NCBI GenBank assembly: GCA_900551265.1
Contig: URVL01000123.1
Location: forward strand, 1 to 6,956
Direction: 5' to 3'
From: an uncultured Eubacteriales bacterium
Lineage (GTDB): Bacteria > Bacillota > Clostridia > Oscillospirales > QAMX01
Length of the DNA: 6,956 bases
Part shown: positions 1-5,387 of the stretch, piece by piece
How the letters are laid out: every line of letters starts with the position of its first letter
Position numbering within the stretch: position 1 is the first letter of the stretch
Translations under genes and position numbers: made by a program
The notes under the pieces: model-generated
What the model was told of the DNA's origin: nothing
The model's database searches: none
The model's input: only the letters and a program-made list of their open reading frames with translations

Positions 1-1
1 T

Positions 2-124
2 TCCGCGTGGGACTGCATAGAGAAATATGAAGTTATAATTTGGTTGGTTTTGCGTAAAACCGCGCTATATCAGGCTTTAGCGGCGTTTATGGAGAGGTAT
101 GGAGATATAGAATCCAGCGTGTGA
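2..124 (+). pseudogene. C-terminal fragment of an unrecognised protein, cut by the left edge
   Basis: This frame is open from the first bases of the window to a TGA at 122-124, giving about 40 residues and ending ...MERYGDIESSV. The other two plus-strand frames close early (TAG or TGA within the first 30 bases), so this is the only plausible coding frame here. The piece is amphipathic, with a hydrophobic patch (VIIWLVL) followed by a basic and helical stretch (RKTALYQALAAF). I do not recognise the family. It may be the genuine end of a gene lying to the left, or a remnant. The same frame stays open after the TGA up to 337, which leaves open a single interrupted gene. Low confidence in any function. 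Confidence 0.35.
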
Positions 125-337
125 ACGCCGATTACTGATACAACTAACAACAAAACATATAGCGGGACCTATAAGGTACAACAGAAAACGCCGGATGGGA
201 CAGACTATGAGGTGATAATTGACGGAATCAACGGTTATGCCACAGTAGCACAGACGGAATATTATGACCATTCAGAAATTCCGACTCTGCCAATCAATAT
301 AGGTGATTATTCCATATATTTCATTCCAAAGAATTAA
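125..337 (+). pseudogene. Start-less remnant, possible tail of a secreted or lipoprotein-like protein
   Basis: From 125 to a TAA at 335-337 there is an open frame of 70 codons with no ATG and no ribosome binding site. The translation is protein-like. It begins with a Thr/Asn-rich linker (TDTTNNKTYSGTYK), then an alternating, beta-strand-like pattern rich in Tyr, Gly and Asp (YEVIIDGINGYATV, IGDYSIYFIPKN), and ends naturally. A Thr/Asn linker followed by a compact beta domain is common behind the lipobox of small Firmicutes lipoproteins, but no signal peptide is present here. It is best read as the 3' end of a gene whose front has been lost, lying in the same frame as the fragment ending at 124. 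The family is not identified. Confidence 0.4.
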
Positions 338-432
338 ATACTTTTACTGATGCCGCGAGACCTTGTTACCGGAGAGCCAAACAACCCACGGCACATATCG
401 AGAAATACGACTGATTCACAGGAGGTGTGAAA

Positions 433-849
433 ATGACGACTTCAAATATAAAAGCGCTGGTACCGGGTGAGCTGTGCAAGGTGTGGGAGCTTGTTTTGGA
501 CATTGAAAATTATGGCGCTTGGAGAAGCGGCCTGAGTAAAACGGAAATCATAAATGAAAAGAAGTTTGTTGAATATACAAAAATTGGCTACCGTACAACA
601 TTTACCGTTACGCATGTCGAATCATATAGACGCTGGGAATTTGATATGCAAAACAGCAATATGACAGGTCATTGGATCGGCATTTTTACTGATAAAGGAA
701 ATGAAACAGAGATAAACTTTACCGAGTGCGTGGAAGCAAAAAAATTGTATATGAAACCTTTTGCGAAGTCATATTTGAAAAAGCGGCAGGCACAGTTTGT
801 TGCAGATCTGATGAAAGAAATGAACAGGTTTCATAATAAGCTCCTTTAG
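433..849 (+). CDS. SRPBCC-fold (polyketide cyclase / START-like) protein
   Basis: This 138-residue protein is the size of a single SRPBCC (Bet v1-like, START) domain, a helix-grip fold that usually binds a small hydrophobic ligand. Visible marks are the N-terminal helix motif VWELVLDIENYGAWR (about residues 18-32), the strand-like stretch YTKIGYRTTFTVTHVE (about 48-63), RRWEFDMQN (67-75), GHWIGIFTD (79-87) and a long basic C-terminal helix (about 108-138). No signal peptide or membrane segment is seen, so it is probably cytosolic. The ATG at 433 was chosen because AGGAGG at 420-425 lies seven bases upstream; the in-frame GTG at 427 is only one base from that site. It is the first gene of a four-gene rightward run. 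The ligand and reaction cannot be told from sequence. The fold call is fairly firm, the role unknown. Confidence 0.8.
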   Translation: MTTSNIKALVPGELCKVWELVLDIENYGAWRSGLSKTEIINEKKFVEYTKIGYRTTFTVTHVESYRRWEFDMQNSNMTGHWIGIFTDKGNETEINFTECVEAKKLYMKPFAKSYLKKRQAQFVADLMKEMNRFHNKLL

Positions 850-905
850 ATTGGAGGGATACATAGCGAATGAAAATGAGTAAAATTTTAGGAGGCGTAT
901 TACCT

Positions 906-1238
906 ATGAGAGATATGATTGGATACTGTGGTTTGAATTGCGAAAAATGTGACGCATATCTTGCGACGATTCACAACGATCAGACCTTGCGTGAGAAAAC
1001 GGCAAAACTGTGGGCAGAGTTAAATAGTGCTCCTATTTTCCCGGAACATATTAACTGCGAAGGTTGCCGTGTGAACGGAGCGAAAACGATATTTTGCGAG
1101 AATATATGTGAAATTCGGAGATGTGCGTTGAAAAAAGGCGTTTCCACCTGCGGCGGCTGTTCTGAATTAAAAACCTGCCCCACTGTCGGGGCGATTCTCG
1201 AAAACAATCCGACAGCTTTGGAAAATCTGAAGTTGTAG
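906..1238 (+). CDS. DUF3795 cysteine-rich protein
   Basis: This is a 110-residue soluble protein with eleven cysteines, the hallmark of DUF3795. It opens with the family motif MIGYCGLNCEKCDAY (Cys 8, 12, 15), then CEGC (51, 54), a middle group at 64, 68 and 73, CGGC (82, 85) and a final Cys 91. Such spacing suggests binding of zinc or an iron-sulphur cluster; the biochemical role of the family is not established. The ATG at 906 is preferred because AGGAGG at 890-895 precedes it by ten bases and family members normally start just before the CGLNC motif. An in-frame ATG at 870, with GGAGGG at 853-858, would add twelve residues (MKMSKILGGVLP) and cannot be excluded. The gene lies between the SRPBCC and SdpI-like genes with short gaps, so co-transcription is likely. 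Confidence 0.82.
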   Translation: MRDMIGYCGLNCEKCDAYLATIHNDQTLREKTAKLWAELNSAPIFPEHINCEGCRVNGAKTIFCENICEIRRCALKKGVSTCGGCSELKTCPTVGAILENNPTALENLKL

Positions 1239-1252
1239 AGGTGAGAATACTT

Positions 1253-1630
1253 ATGTGGTTTTGGTGGCTTATGCTAATCTGTGATTTAATAATTCCTATC
1301 ATAATGCTTGTTGCGGGAAGAATGATGTGGAAGCATTGCCCTAAACGTATAAATAGAGTGGTGGGATATAGAACAGCTCGTTCTATGAAAAATATGGATA
1401 CATGGAAATTTGCTCACGAGTACTGCGGACAACTTTGGTGGAGGATTGGATTAATTATGATAGTCCCGTCTGCTATCATACACATTCCGTTTTACCATAG
1501 CGACGGCAACACAATAGGAGTTGTCACACTTATTCTTGGGGCGATTCAAGTCGTAGTTTTAAATGCTTCCATTTTTCCAACAGAAGCTGCTTTGAAAAAG
1601 AGATTTAACGATGACGGAACACGAAGGTAA
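1253..1630 (+). CDS. Short SdpI-like membrane protein
   Basis: This is a 125-residue integral membrane protein with three predicted helices: residues about 2-21 (FWWLMLICDLIIPIIML), about 61-81 (WWRIGLIMIVPSAII) and about 88-108 (GVVTLILGAIQVVVL). Between helices 1 and 2 is the polar motif typical of the SdpI/YhfL family, PKRINRVVGYRTARSMKNMDTWKFA in two adjoining parts (PKRINRVVGYRT, then RSMKNMDTWKFA). B. subtilis SdpI protects the cell from the SdpC toxin and helps signal for its own induction. This protein matches only the C-terminal three-helix half, a common short form. ATG 1253 was chosen because AGGTGAG at 1239-1245 lies seven bases upstream; the GTG at 1241 is part of that site. It starts 14 bases after the DUF3795 stop. 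A role in peptide immunity is inference. Confidence 0.7.
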   Translation: MWFWWLMLICDLIIPIIMLVAGRMMWKHCPKRINRVVGYRTARSMKNMDTWKFAHEYCGQLWWRIGLIMIVPSAIIHIPFYHSDGNTIGVVTLILGAIQVVVLNASIFPTEAALKKRFNDDGTRR

Positions 1631-1661
1631 CTTCCTGTTTACGGAGGAGATACAAAATACA

Positions 1662-2075
1662 ATGCTTGAAAATACTCCCACTCAATCAGCTATGATTGAA
1701 TTGCTCGGACAACCTTTGTTTGAGGTCTGGCAAGAGCTGTGTTCGGCTATTGATGAAAAATACGATATGGAGCGGCTGTGGAATACTGGCGGTAAGAACT
1801 GGACTTACGAATATAAGTACCGCAGAGGTGGTAAGACCCTTTGCTGTCTATATGCAAAAAACAATTGCGTTGGGTTTATGATCATTTTCGGAAAAGATGA
1901 AAGAGCAAAATTTGAAGAAATACGGGATACTCTTTCTGATAGTGTTTGCAGACGGTATGATGAAGCAAAAACTTATCGCGACGGGAAATGGGTAATGTTT
2001 GAGCCGACCAATACCTCTGAATTTAATGATTATATAAAATTATTGGCTATTAAAAGAAGACCCAATCAACAATAA
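1662..2075 (+). CDS. DUF3788 family protein
   Basis: This is a soluble 137-residue protein with the conserved features of DUF3788: an N-terminal LGQPLFEVWQEL helix (about residues 15-26), the core WTYEYKYRRGGKTLCCLY (about 47-64), GFMIIFGKDERAKFE (about 71-85), and the closing YRDGKWVMFE with a basic end (LLAIKRRPN). The function of the family is not established. Full-length members are about this size, so the gene looks intact. The start is uncertain. ATG 1662 has GGAGGAG at 1643-1649, a rather long spacing of 12 bases, and gives the usual N-terminus. An in-frame ATG at 1611 would overlap the SdpI-like gene by 20 bases and has no clear ribosome binding site. It is the last gene of the rightward run. 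Confidence 0.78.
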   Translation: MLENTPTQSAMIELLGQPLFEVWQELCSAIDEKYDMERLWNTGGKNWTYEYKYRRGGKTLCCLYAKNNCVGFMIIFGKDERAKFEEIRDTLSDSVCRRYDEAKTYRDGKWVMFEPTNTSEFNDYIKLLAIKRRPNQQ

Positions 2076-2117
2076 TTATATAAAAAAGTTTTTGCTGGTT
2101 TTACAGCAGTCAGCGAA

Positions 2118-2381
2118 ATGGACGAGGAAGATCGTATGATTGCCCGCCTGCAGCAACGTTTATGGAAAAGAGGACTAGTTGAGTACAAGAAAGAATACAG
2201 GGAATTTTATATGCCAAAGAATAAGCCAGGTGCCGTAAAGATTCCGATAATTATGCCTCAAGATAAATCCTGGAGGCACAACTGGGCAGCGGTGTATGAC
2301 CTTTGGATAATGGCTTATTTACTACAAGAAAACCGTAGGACTTTGAAGCTGAAGCCCTACGGTTTTCTTGTAATTTATTGA
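2118..2381 (+). CDS. Unrecognised short ORF, possibly a gene fragment
   Basis: This frame encodes up to 87 residues. The first 70 look protein-like, with a charged helical start (DEEDRMIARLQQRLWKRG), a Tyr-rich stretch (YKKEYREFY) and a Trp-rich segment (SWRHNWAAVYDLW). The last 17 or so codons are simply the terminator hairpin at 2323-2372 being translated, and the stop overlaps the end of the convergent kinase gene by seven bases, which argues against a complete native gene. The ATG at 2118 has no ribosome binding site; the ATG at 2136 has GAGGAAG at 2124-2130. The same frame is also open upstream to the DUF3788 stop at 2073-2075. I do not recognise the family. It may be a decayed piece of a longer gene or a small real one. 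Confidence 0.3.
   Translation: MDEEDRMIARLQQRLWKRGLVEYKKEYREFYMPKNKPGAVKIPIIMPQDKSWRHNWAAVYDLWIMAYLLQENRRTLKLKPYGFLVIY
2323..2372. terminator. Bidirectional intrinsic terminator between convergent operons
   Basis: A perfect 17-bp inverted repeat has arms at 2323-2339 and 2356-2372 (TACAAGAAAACCGTAGG and its complement). Beyond one mismatch the stem can extend by CTTT/GAAG, with a six-base loop GAAGCT at 2345-2350. The descending arm is T-rich when read from either strand (GGTTTTCTT), as expected of a two-way terminator. It begins two bases beyond the kinase stop codon on the minus strand and faces the rightward small-gene operon from the other side, so it probably ends both transcripts. Confidence 0.85.
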
Positions 2382-3775
2382 ATCTTTTTTGGAATGGCAA
2401 AAGAAATGGTAACAGCAAATCCACCTTGTCGTCCGTGGTCAAAAGATATAGTTCCTTTGTGGGCGGAAACAATCTGTCCGACAATCAAAAGCCCTAAACC
2501 GTGTCGCGGCTCGGTAGTTCCGCTGTCACTCATCATATAGTGGGGTGTCGTTCTGAGCTTTTCCAGCTTTTCATCTGTAACGCCTATACCGTTATCTTCA
2601 ACGATAATTTTATATTCCGTATCGCTTTTTTGGACGCATACCGAAATTGTGCAGCCATCCGGATTGTGCGTTTGAGAATTGGTAATCAGGTTGCCGATTG
2701 CCCGTCGCAGCAATTCCTTGTCTCCGTTTATGATACAGGCAGTTAATGCTTCATCTGTGTTCCACTCTATCGGATATTTTTCTTCCATACCCAAATTGAT
2801 AAAATCAACAACGCCCTGTCTTGCAATCGCCACGAGATTGACAGGTTTTGGATGGAGCGGCTGCATATTATATTCTAACTTCGACGCAAGGTTTAAGTCA
2901 TTGATGAGGTTCTTCATTTTCATGCTTTGCTGGCGGATAATCCGTGCTTTTTTCCTTTCACTTTCCGGCAGGCTTTCGTTGTCCTCAATCTGTCCGGCAT
3001 ATCCCATCACCATAGAAAGAGGTGTGCGAATGTCGTGGGATACGCCGGAAATCCAGTTTGCTCTTGCTGTCTCTTTCCTTTGCAGGTTTCGCTTCTGCCT
3101 TTGGAGAATATCCGATGTTTGATTGATGTTGGCGGCAAGGTCGGAGAGGAGTCCTTTTTCCCGGACATAAACAGGCTCACCCGAAGGCAGCGCTTGTATG
3201 CCGTTTGTAATCGGCTTGACAGATTTCAGCAGCTTGGAATTGGCGGTCATATAAATCAGGAAAATCAAAAAAATATTCACACCGATCACGACAAGAACTG
3301 TATAGGGAGCGTTTTTAATGAAATTGTAATCCCAGCTGGGAGCCATATGCTTCCAGAATCGGTCTTTCGGATAACCGACAACAACTAATCCATTTTCAGC
3401 TTCTCCCGTATAAGTAGGGTATCCGTCAATATATCCCCGTGTCAAGCTTGCAATATCGGAGGCCGTATATTGCAGAGGAACGGTATCCGGCAGATTTTCC
3501 GTATGCCATTTTACCTCTAAGGTGTCATTATCAATATAGATTGCCCACGCATTTTCCCGGCTTAACCGATCCGCCATGTCGCCGGATAAGACATATCCCG
3601 TCTCCGTTTCCTGTAAAGCTTCCGCAGTCTCGCTTGCCGTAGTATACGGCCTGACATTCGACATTTGGTTGGCGGAAATCACTACAAGGATGATAATATT
3701 AAGGACGATAACCAATATCATACTTAACAGCAATATTCCTACAAATCGCCGAATGAGTTTCGTAATATCTTTCAT
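2375..3775 (-). CDS. Membrane sensor histidine kinase of the peptide-resistance two-component system
   Basis: This 466-residue protein has a short cytoplasmic N-terminus, a first membrane helix at about 9-34, an extracellular sensor of about 120 residues (35-156), a second helix at about 157-177, then the kinase core. Visible motifs are the H-box WISGVSHDIRTPLSM with phospho-acceptor His247, the N-box RRAIGNLITNSQTHN (Asn362/366), the G1 box VEDNGIGV (Asp394) and the G2 box RHGLGLLIV (about 424-432). A coiled, charged linker (about 205-238) joins the membrane to the H-box. It starts one base after the response-regulator stop (TGATATG), with GGGGAG upstream inside that gene, so translation is probably coupled. 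It should sense an envelope signal, likely an antimicrobial peptide, and phosphorylate the regulator. The sensor domain is much longer than the tiny loop of BceS-type kinases. The ligand is unknown. Confidence 0.92.
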   Translation of the reverse strand: MKDITKLIRRFVGILLLSMILVIVLNIIILVVISANQMSNVRPYTTASETAEALQETETGYVLSGDMADRLSRENAWAIYIDNDTLEVKWHTENLPDTVPLQYTASDIASLTRGYIDGYPTYTGEAENGLVVVGYPKDRFWKHMAPSWDYNFIKNAPYTVLVVIGVNIFLIFLIYMTANSKLLKSVKPITNGIQALPSGEPVYVREKGLLSDLAANINQTSDILQRQKRNLQRKETARANWISGVSHDIRTPLSMVMGYAGQIEDNESLPESERKKARIIRQQSMKMKNLINDLNLASKLEYNMQPLHPKPVNLVAIARQGVVDFINLGMEEKYPIEWNTDEALTACIINGDKELLRRAIGNLITNSQTHNPDGCTISVCVQKSDTEYKIIVEDNGIGVTDEKLEKLRTTPHYMMSDSGTTEPRHGLGLLIVGQIVSAHKGTISFDHGRQGGFAVTISFAIPKKIQ

Positions 3776-3776
3776 A

Positions 3777-4484
3777 TCATCTCCCCGCCAATACCAACTT
3801 GTAACCCAAGCCCTTTACAGTAATAAGGGATACGGGCTTTGAGGGATTGGCTTCGATTTTTTCCCTGATTCTGCGGATATGCGCCATCAGCGAGTTTTCA
3901 TATCCGTAGGGGTTATCTCCCCACGCAGCTTCGCAAAGCTGATCAATTGTTACAATTCTTCCCGCATTCCGGTAAAGCGCCAACAAAATATCGTGTTCTT
4001 TTGCTGTTAGCGGAAAATGCTCATTTTCTTTTATGACCTCGGCACGGTCAAAGTCAATTTGGCTTCCAGCAAGCTGGACGATGGGACTTTCCCCTTTGTA
4101 ATAACGCCGTAAAATGATTCCTATGCGTAAGGATAATTCTTTCGGAAGGAACGGCTTTACCATATAATCATCAGCGCCGAGCCCCAAGCCTTTCAGCTTG
4201 TCCTCATCTTCTCCACGGGCAGTTAAGAAGAGGACGGGAACTTCGGTAAAAGTCCGCATCTGTTCAAACAAAGAAAAACCGTTCCCATCGGGCAGCATGA
4301 CATCCAGAATGGCAAGATCAGGCTTCCAGTCCTTGCACATCTGCAAAGCTTCAGATACTGTCCCAGCGGTTTTCATTGCTTTAAAACCGTCCTGCGTTAA
4401 AATAGATGTTACCATTTCCAGTAAATCCGCCTCATCGTCTACGATGAGGATTTTTTTGTATTTTAAGTAACCGTAGTCCATCAT
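3777..4484 (-). CDS. OmpR/PhoB-family response regulator
   Basis: This is a 235-residue two-domain regulator. The receiver (about 9-125) has the acidic pair Asp16/Asp17 (ILIVDDEAD), phospho-acceptor Asp61 (LAILDVMLPDGNG), the switch Thr88 (LFLTAR) and Lys110 (DDYMVKPF). The C-terminal winged helix (about 133-233) carries LTAKEHDILLAL, the recognition-helix region ENSLMAHIRRIREKI and the wing ITVKGLGYKL. ATG 4484 is chosen because AGGAG at 4495-4491 (minus strand) lies six bases upstream; the second Met at 4481 is also usable. The longer frame starting at 4583 would translate the promoter and is rejected. It precedes the kinase in one operon and diverges from the ABC transporter, which it probably activates by binding the 11-bp repeats at 4549-4586. 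It may also control its own promoter. Confidence 0.93.
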   Translation of the reverse strand: MMDYGYLKYKKILIVDDEADLLEMVTSILTQDGFKAMKTAGTVSEALQMCKDWKPDLAILDVMLPDGNGFSLFEQMRTFTEVPVLFLTARGEDEDKLKGLGLGADDYMVKPFLPKELSLRIGIILRRYYKGESPIVQLAGSQIDFDRAEVIKENEHFPLTAKEHDILLALYRNAGRIVTIDQLCEAAWGDNPYGYENSLMAHIRRIREKIEANPSKPVSLITVKGLGYKLVLAGR

Positions 4485-4502
4485 ATCATTCTCCTTTTTT
4501 AT

Positions 4503-4531
4503 ATTATAGCACCACCATTGGGGAATTTCGA
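4503..4531 (-). promoter_or_regulatory. Promoter of the response regulator-kinase operon (extended -10)
   Basis: On the minus strand, TGCTATAAT occupies 4511-4503: a perfect -10 with the extended TGn element. TCGAAA at 4531-4526 matches the -35 consensus at four of six positions with a 17-bp spacer. Transcription would start near 4497-4496, so the leader would be only about 12 bases and would consist almost entirely of the ribosome binding site. Confidence 0.7.
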
Positions 4532-4542
4532 TGACCGCTTTA

Positions 4543-4592
4543 AAATGTAAGGTAAATGTAAGGTGGGGAGAAGGTTGCCACAAGGTTACGAC
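4543..4592 (+). promoter_or_regulatory. Probable response-regulator binding array: 11-bp phased repeats
   Basis: AAGGT recurs at 4549-4553, 4560-4564, 4571-4575 and 4582-4586, each exactly 11 bp from the next. The first two lie in a perfect tandem duplication of AAATGTAAGGT (4543-4553 and 4554-4564); the last two share AAGGTT and a following xxCxAC-like tail. Direct repeats with 11-bp period are the classic layout of OmpR/PhoB-family sites, such as the Pho box, so this array probably binds two dimers of the neighbouring regulator. It sits between the divergent promoters and overlaps the -35 region of the ABC promoter. The repeats are seen directly; the binding protein is inferred. Confidence 0.65.
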
Positions 4593-4600
4593 TTTATACT
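4572..4600 (+). promoter_or_regulatory. Candidate ABC-operon promoter with weak -35
   Basis: TATACT at 4595-4600 is a good -10. At the ideal 17-bp spacing the -35 position (4572-4577) reads AGGTTG, a poor match that overlaps the third AAGGT repeat. A better hexamer, TTGCCA at 4575-4580, sits only 14 bp from the -10, which is too close. Either reading suggests a promoter that needs an activator. The transcript would start near 4607, about 25 bases before the ATPase start codon. Confidence 0.5.
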
Positions 4601-4631
4601 AAAGACAACAAAGGAAAGGAGATTTCACAAT

Positions 4632-5387
4632 ATGAATATAATCGAAACTCAAAATCTGACGAAAACCTACGGCGATTTCACGGCAGTATCCCATCTGAAT
4701 CTCCATATTCGCAAAGGAAGCGTTTATGGATTTTTAGGCCCGAACGGAGCGGGAAAATCCACAACGATGAAACTGTTTCTCGGTCTCACACCGCCAACAG
4801 ACGGCAGCTTTTATATCGACGGAAAAACATATCCGTCAGACCGCGTTTCCATCTTGAAGGAAGTTGGCTCGTTGATCGAGGCGCCCGCCTTTTACGGGAA
4901 TCTGACCGGAGAAGAAAACCTTGATATTATACGGAAAATCCTCGGATTGCCGAAAAGCTGTGTCAATGACGCTTTGGAGCTTGTAGGCTTAACGGAATTT
5001 AGGAAAAGACTTGCGAAGAAATATTCGCTTGGTATGAAACAGCGGTTAGGCTTGGCAGGGGCATTGATCGGCAGACCGCCAATTCTGATTCTCGATGAAC
5101 CGACCAACGGACTTGATCCGGTGGGTATTCACGAGATACGCACCCTGATTCGTTCTCTGCCGCAGAAATATGACTGCACGGTATTGGTTTCTTCTCACTT
5201 GCTCCCCGAAGTAGAGCTTATGGCTGACGATGTTGGTATTTTGAACCACGGTCACCTTCTGTTTGAAGGAACAATGGTGGATTTGAAAAGGAGCGCCCGC
5301 GCTGCCGGATTCCCGACGGACAATCTGGAAGATACTTTCCTTGCTATGATTGATGAAGACAATCAGCGGAGAGGAGGAGCCATATGA
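4632..5387 (+). CDS. LanF-type ABC transporter ATP-binding protein (lantibiotic-immunity family)
   Basis: This 251-residue ATPase powers the two permeases that follow. Motifs in order are Walker A GPNGAGKST (36-44), signature SLGMKQR (132-138), Walker B ILILDEPTNGLDP (151-163) and the H-loop His189 (VSSHLLPE). Where most ABC ATPases have the Q-loop glutamine, this one reads GSLIEAPAFYGNLTG with Glu83. This E-loop is the documented mark of LanF immunity ATPases such as NukF, NisF and SpaF. The ATG at 4632 is used: AAAGGAGAT ends about nine bases upstream and the protein then begins MNIIETQNLTKTYG as expected. The longer frame from 4563 starts inside the regulatory repeats. It ends in an ATGA overlap with the next gene. 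It acts at the inner face of the membrane, probably to expel or clear antimicrobial peptides. Confidence 0.92.
   Translation: MNIIETQNLTKTYGDFTAVSHLNLHIRKGSVYGFLGPNGAGKSTTMKLFLGLTPPTDGSFYIDGKTYPSDRVSILKEVGSLIEAPAFYGNLTGEENLDIIRKILGLPKSCVNDALELVGLTEFRKRLAKKYSLGMKQRLGLAGALIGRPPILILDEPTNGLDPVGIHEIRTLIRSLPQKYDCTVLVSSHLLPEVELMADDVGILNHGHLLFEGTMVDLKRSARAAGFPTDNLEDTFLAMIDEDNQRRGGAI

Noticed and set aside
34..39. TATAAT as a promoter -10
   Set aside because: It lies inside the left-edge open frame with no visible -35 in the window and no gene start downstream at a sensible distance.
46..61. Small perfect hairpin GGTTTT-GCGT-AAAACC
   Set aside because: The six-bp AT-rich stem lies inside a coding-like frame and has no following T-tract; it could be chance. 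It is not enough to call an attachment site or terminator.
122..124. In-frame TGA read as selenocysteine or recoded codon
   Set aside because: The protein pieces on either side are unlike each other, there is no visible SECIS-like hairpin directly after it, and ordinary gene decay explains it more simply.
350..430. 26-codon ORF (MPRDLVTGEP...) leading into the SRPBCC gene
   Set aside because: It has no ribosome binding site and no recognisable motif, and it ends across the next gene's Shine-Dalgarno. A leader peptide role is possible but unsupported.
2093..2108. Hairpin TGCTG-GTTTTA-CAGCA after the DUF3788 gene as the operon terminator
   Set aside because: The stem is only five bp and is not followed by a T-tract on the plus strand; the 2323-2372 structure is far better.
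2927..3388. Plus-strand open frames of about 150 codons at 2679-3122 and 2927-3388
   Set aside because: They lie fully opposite the histidine kinase, whose motifs are intact; they are antisense shadows with no ribosome binding sites.
4485..4583. Longer response-regulator start at 4583 (33 extra residues)
   Set aside because: It would translate the promoter and the repeat array, has no ribosome binding site, and receiver domains start near the MMDYGYLKYKKILIVDD end.
4563..4631. Longer ATPase start at 4563 (23 extra residues)
   Set aside because: It begins inside the phased repeats and upstream of the predicted transcription start; the ATG at 4632 has a proper Shine-Dalgarno.
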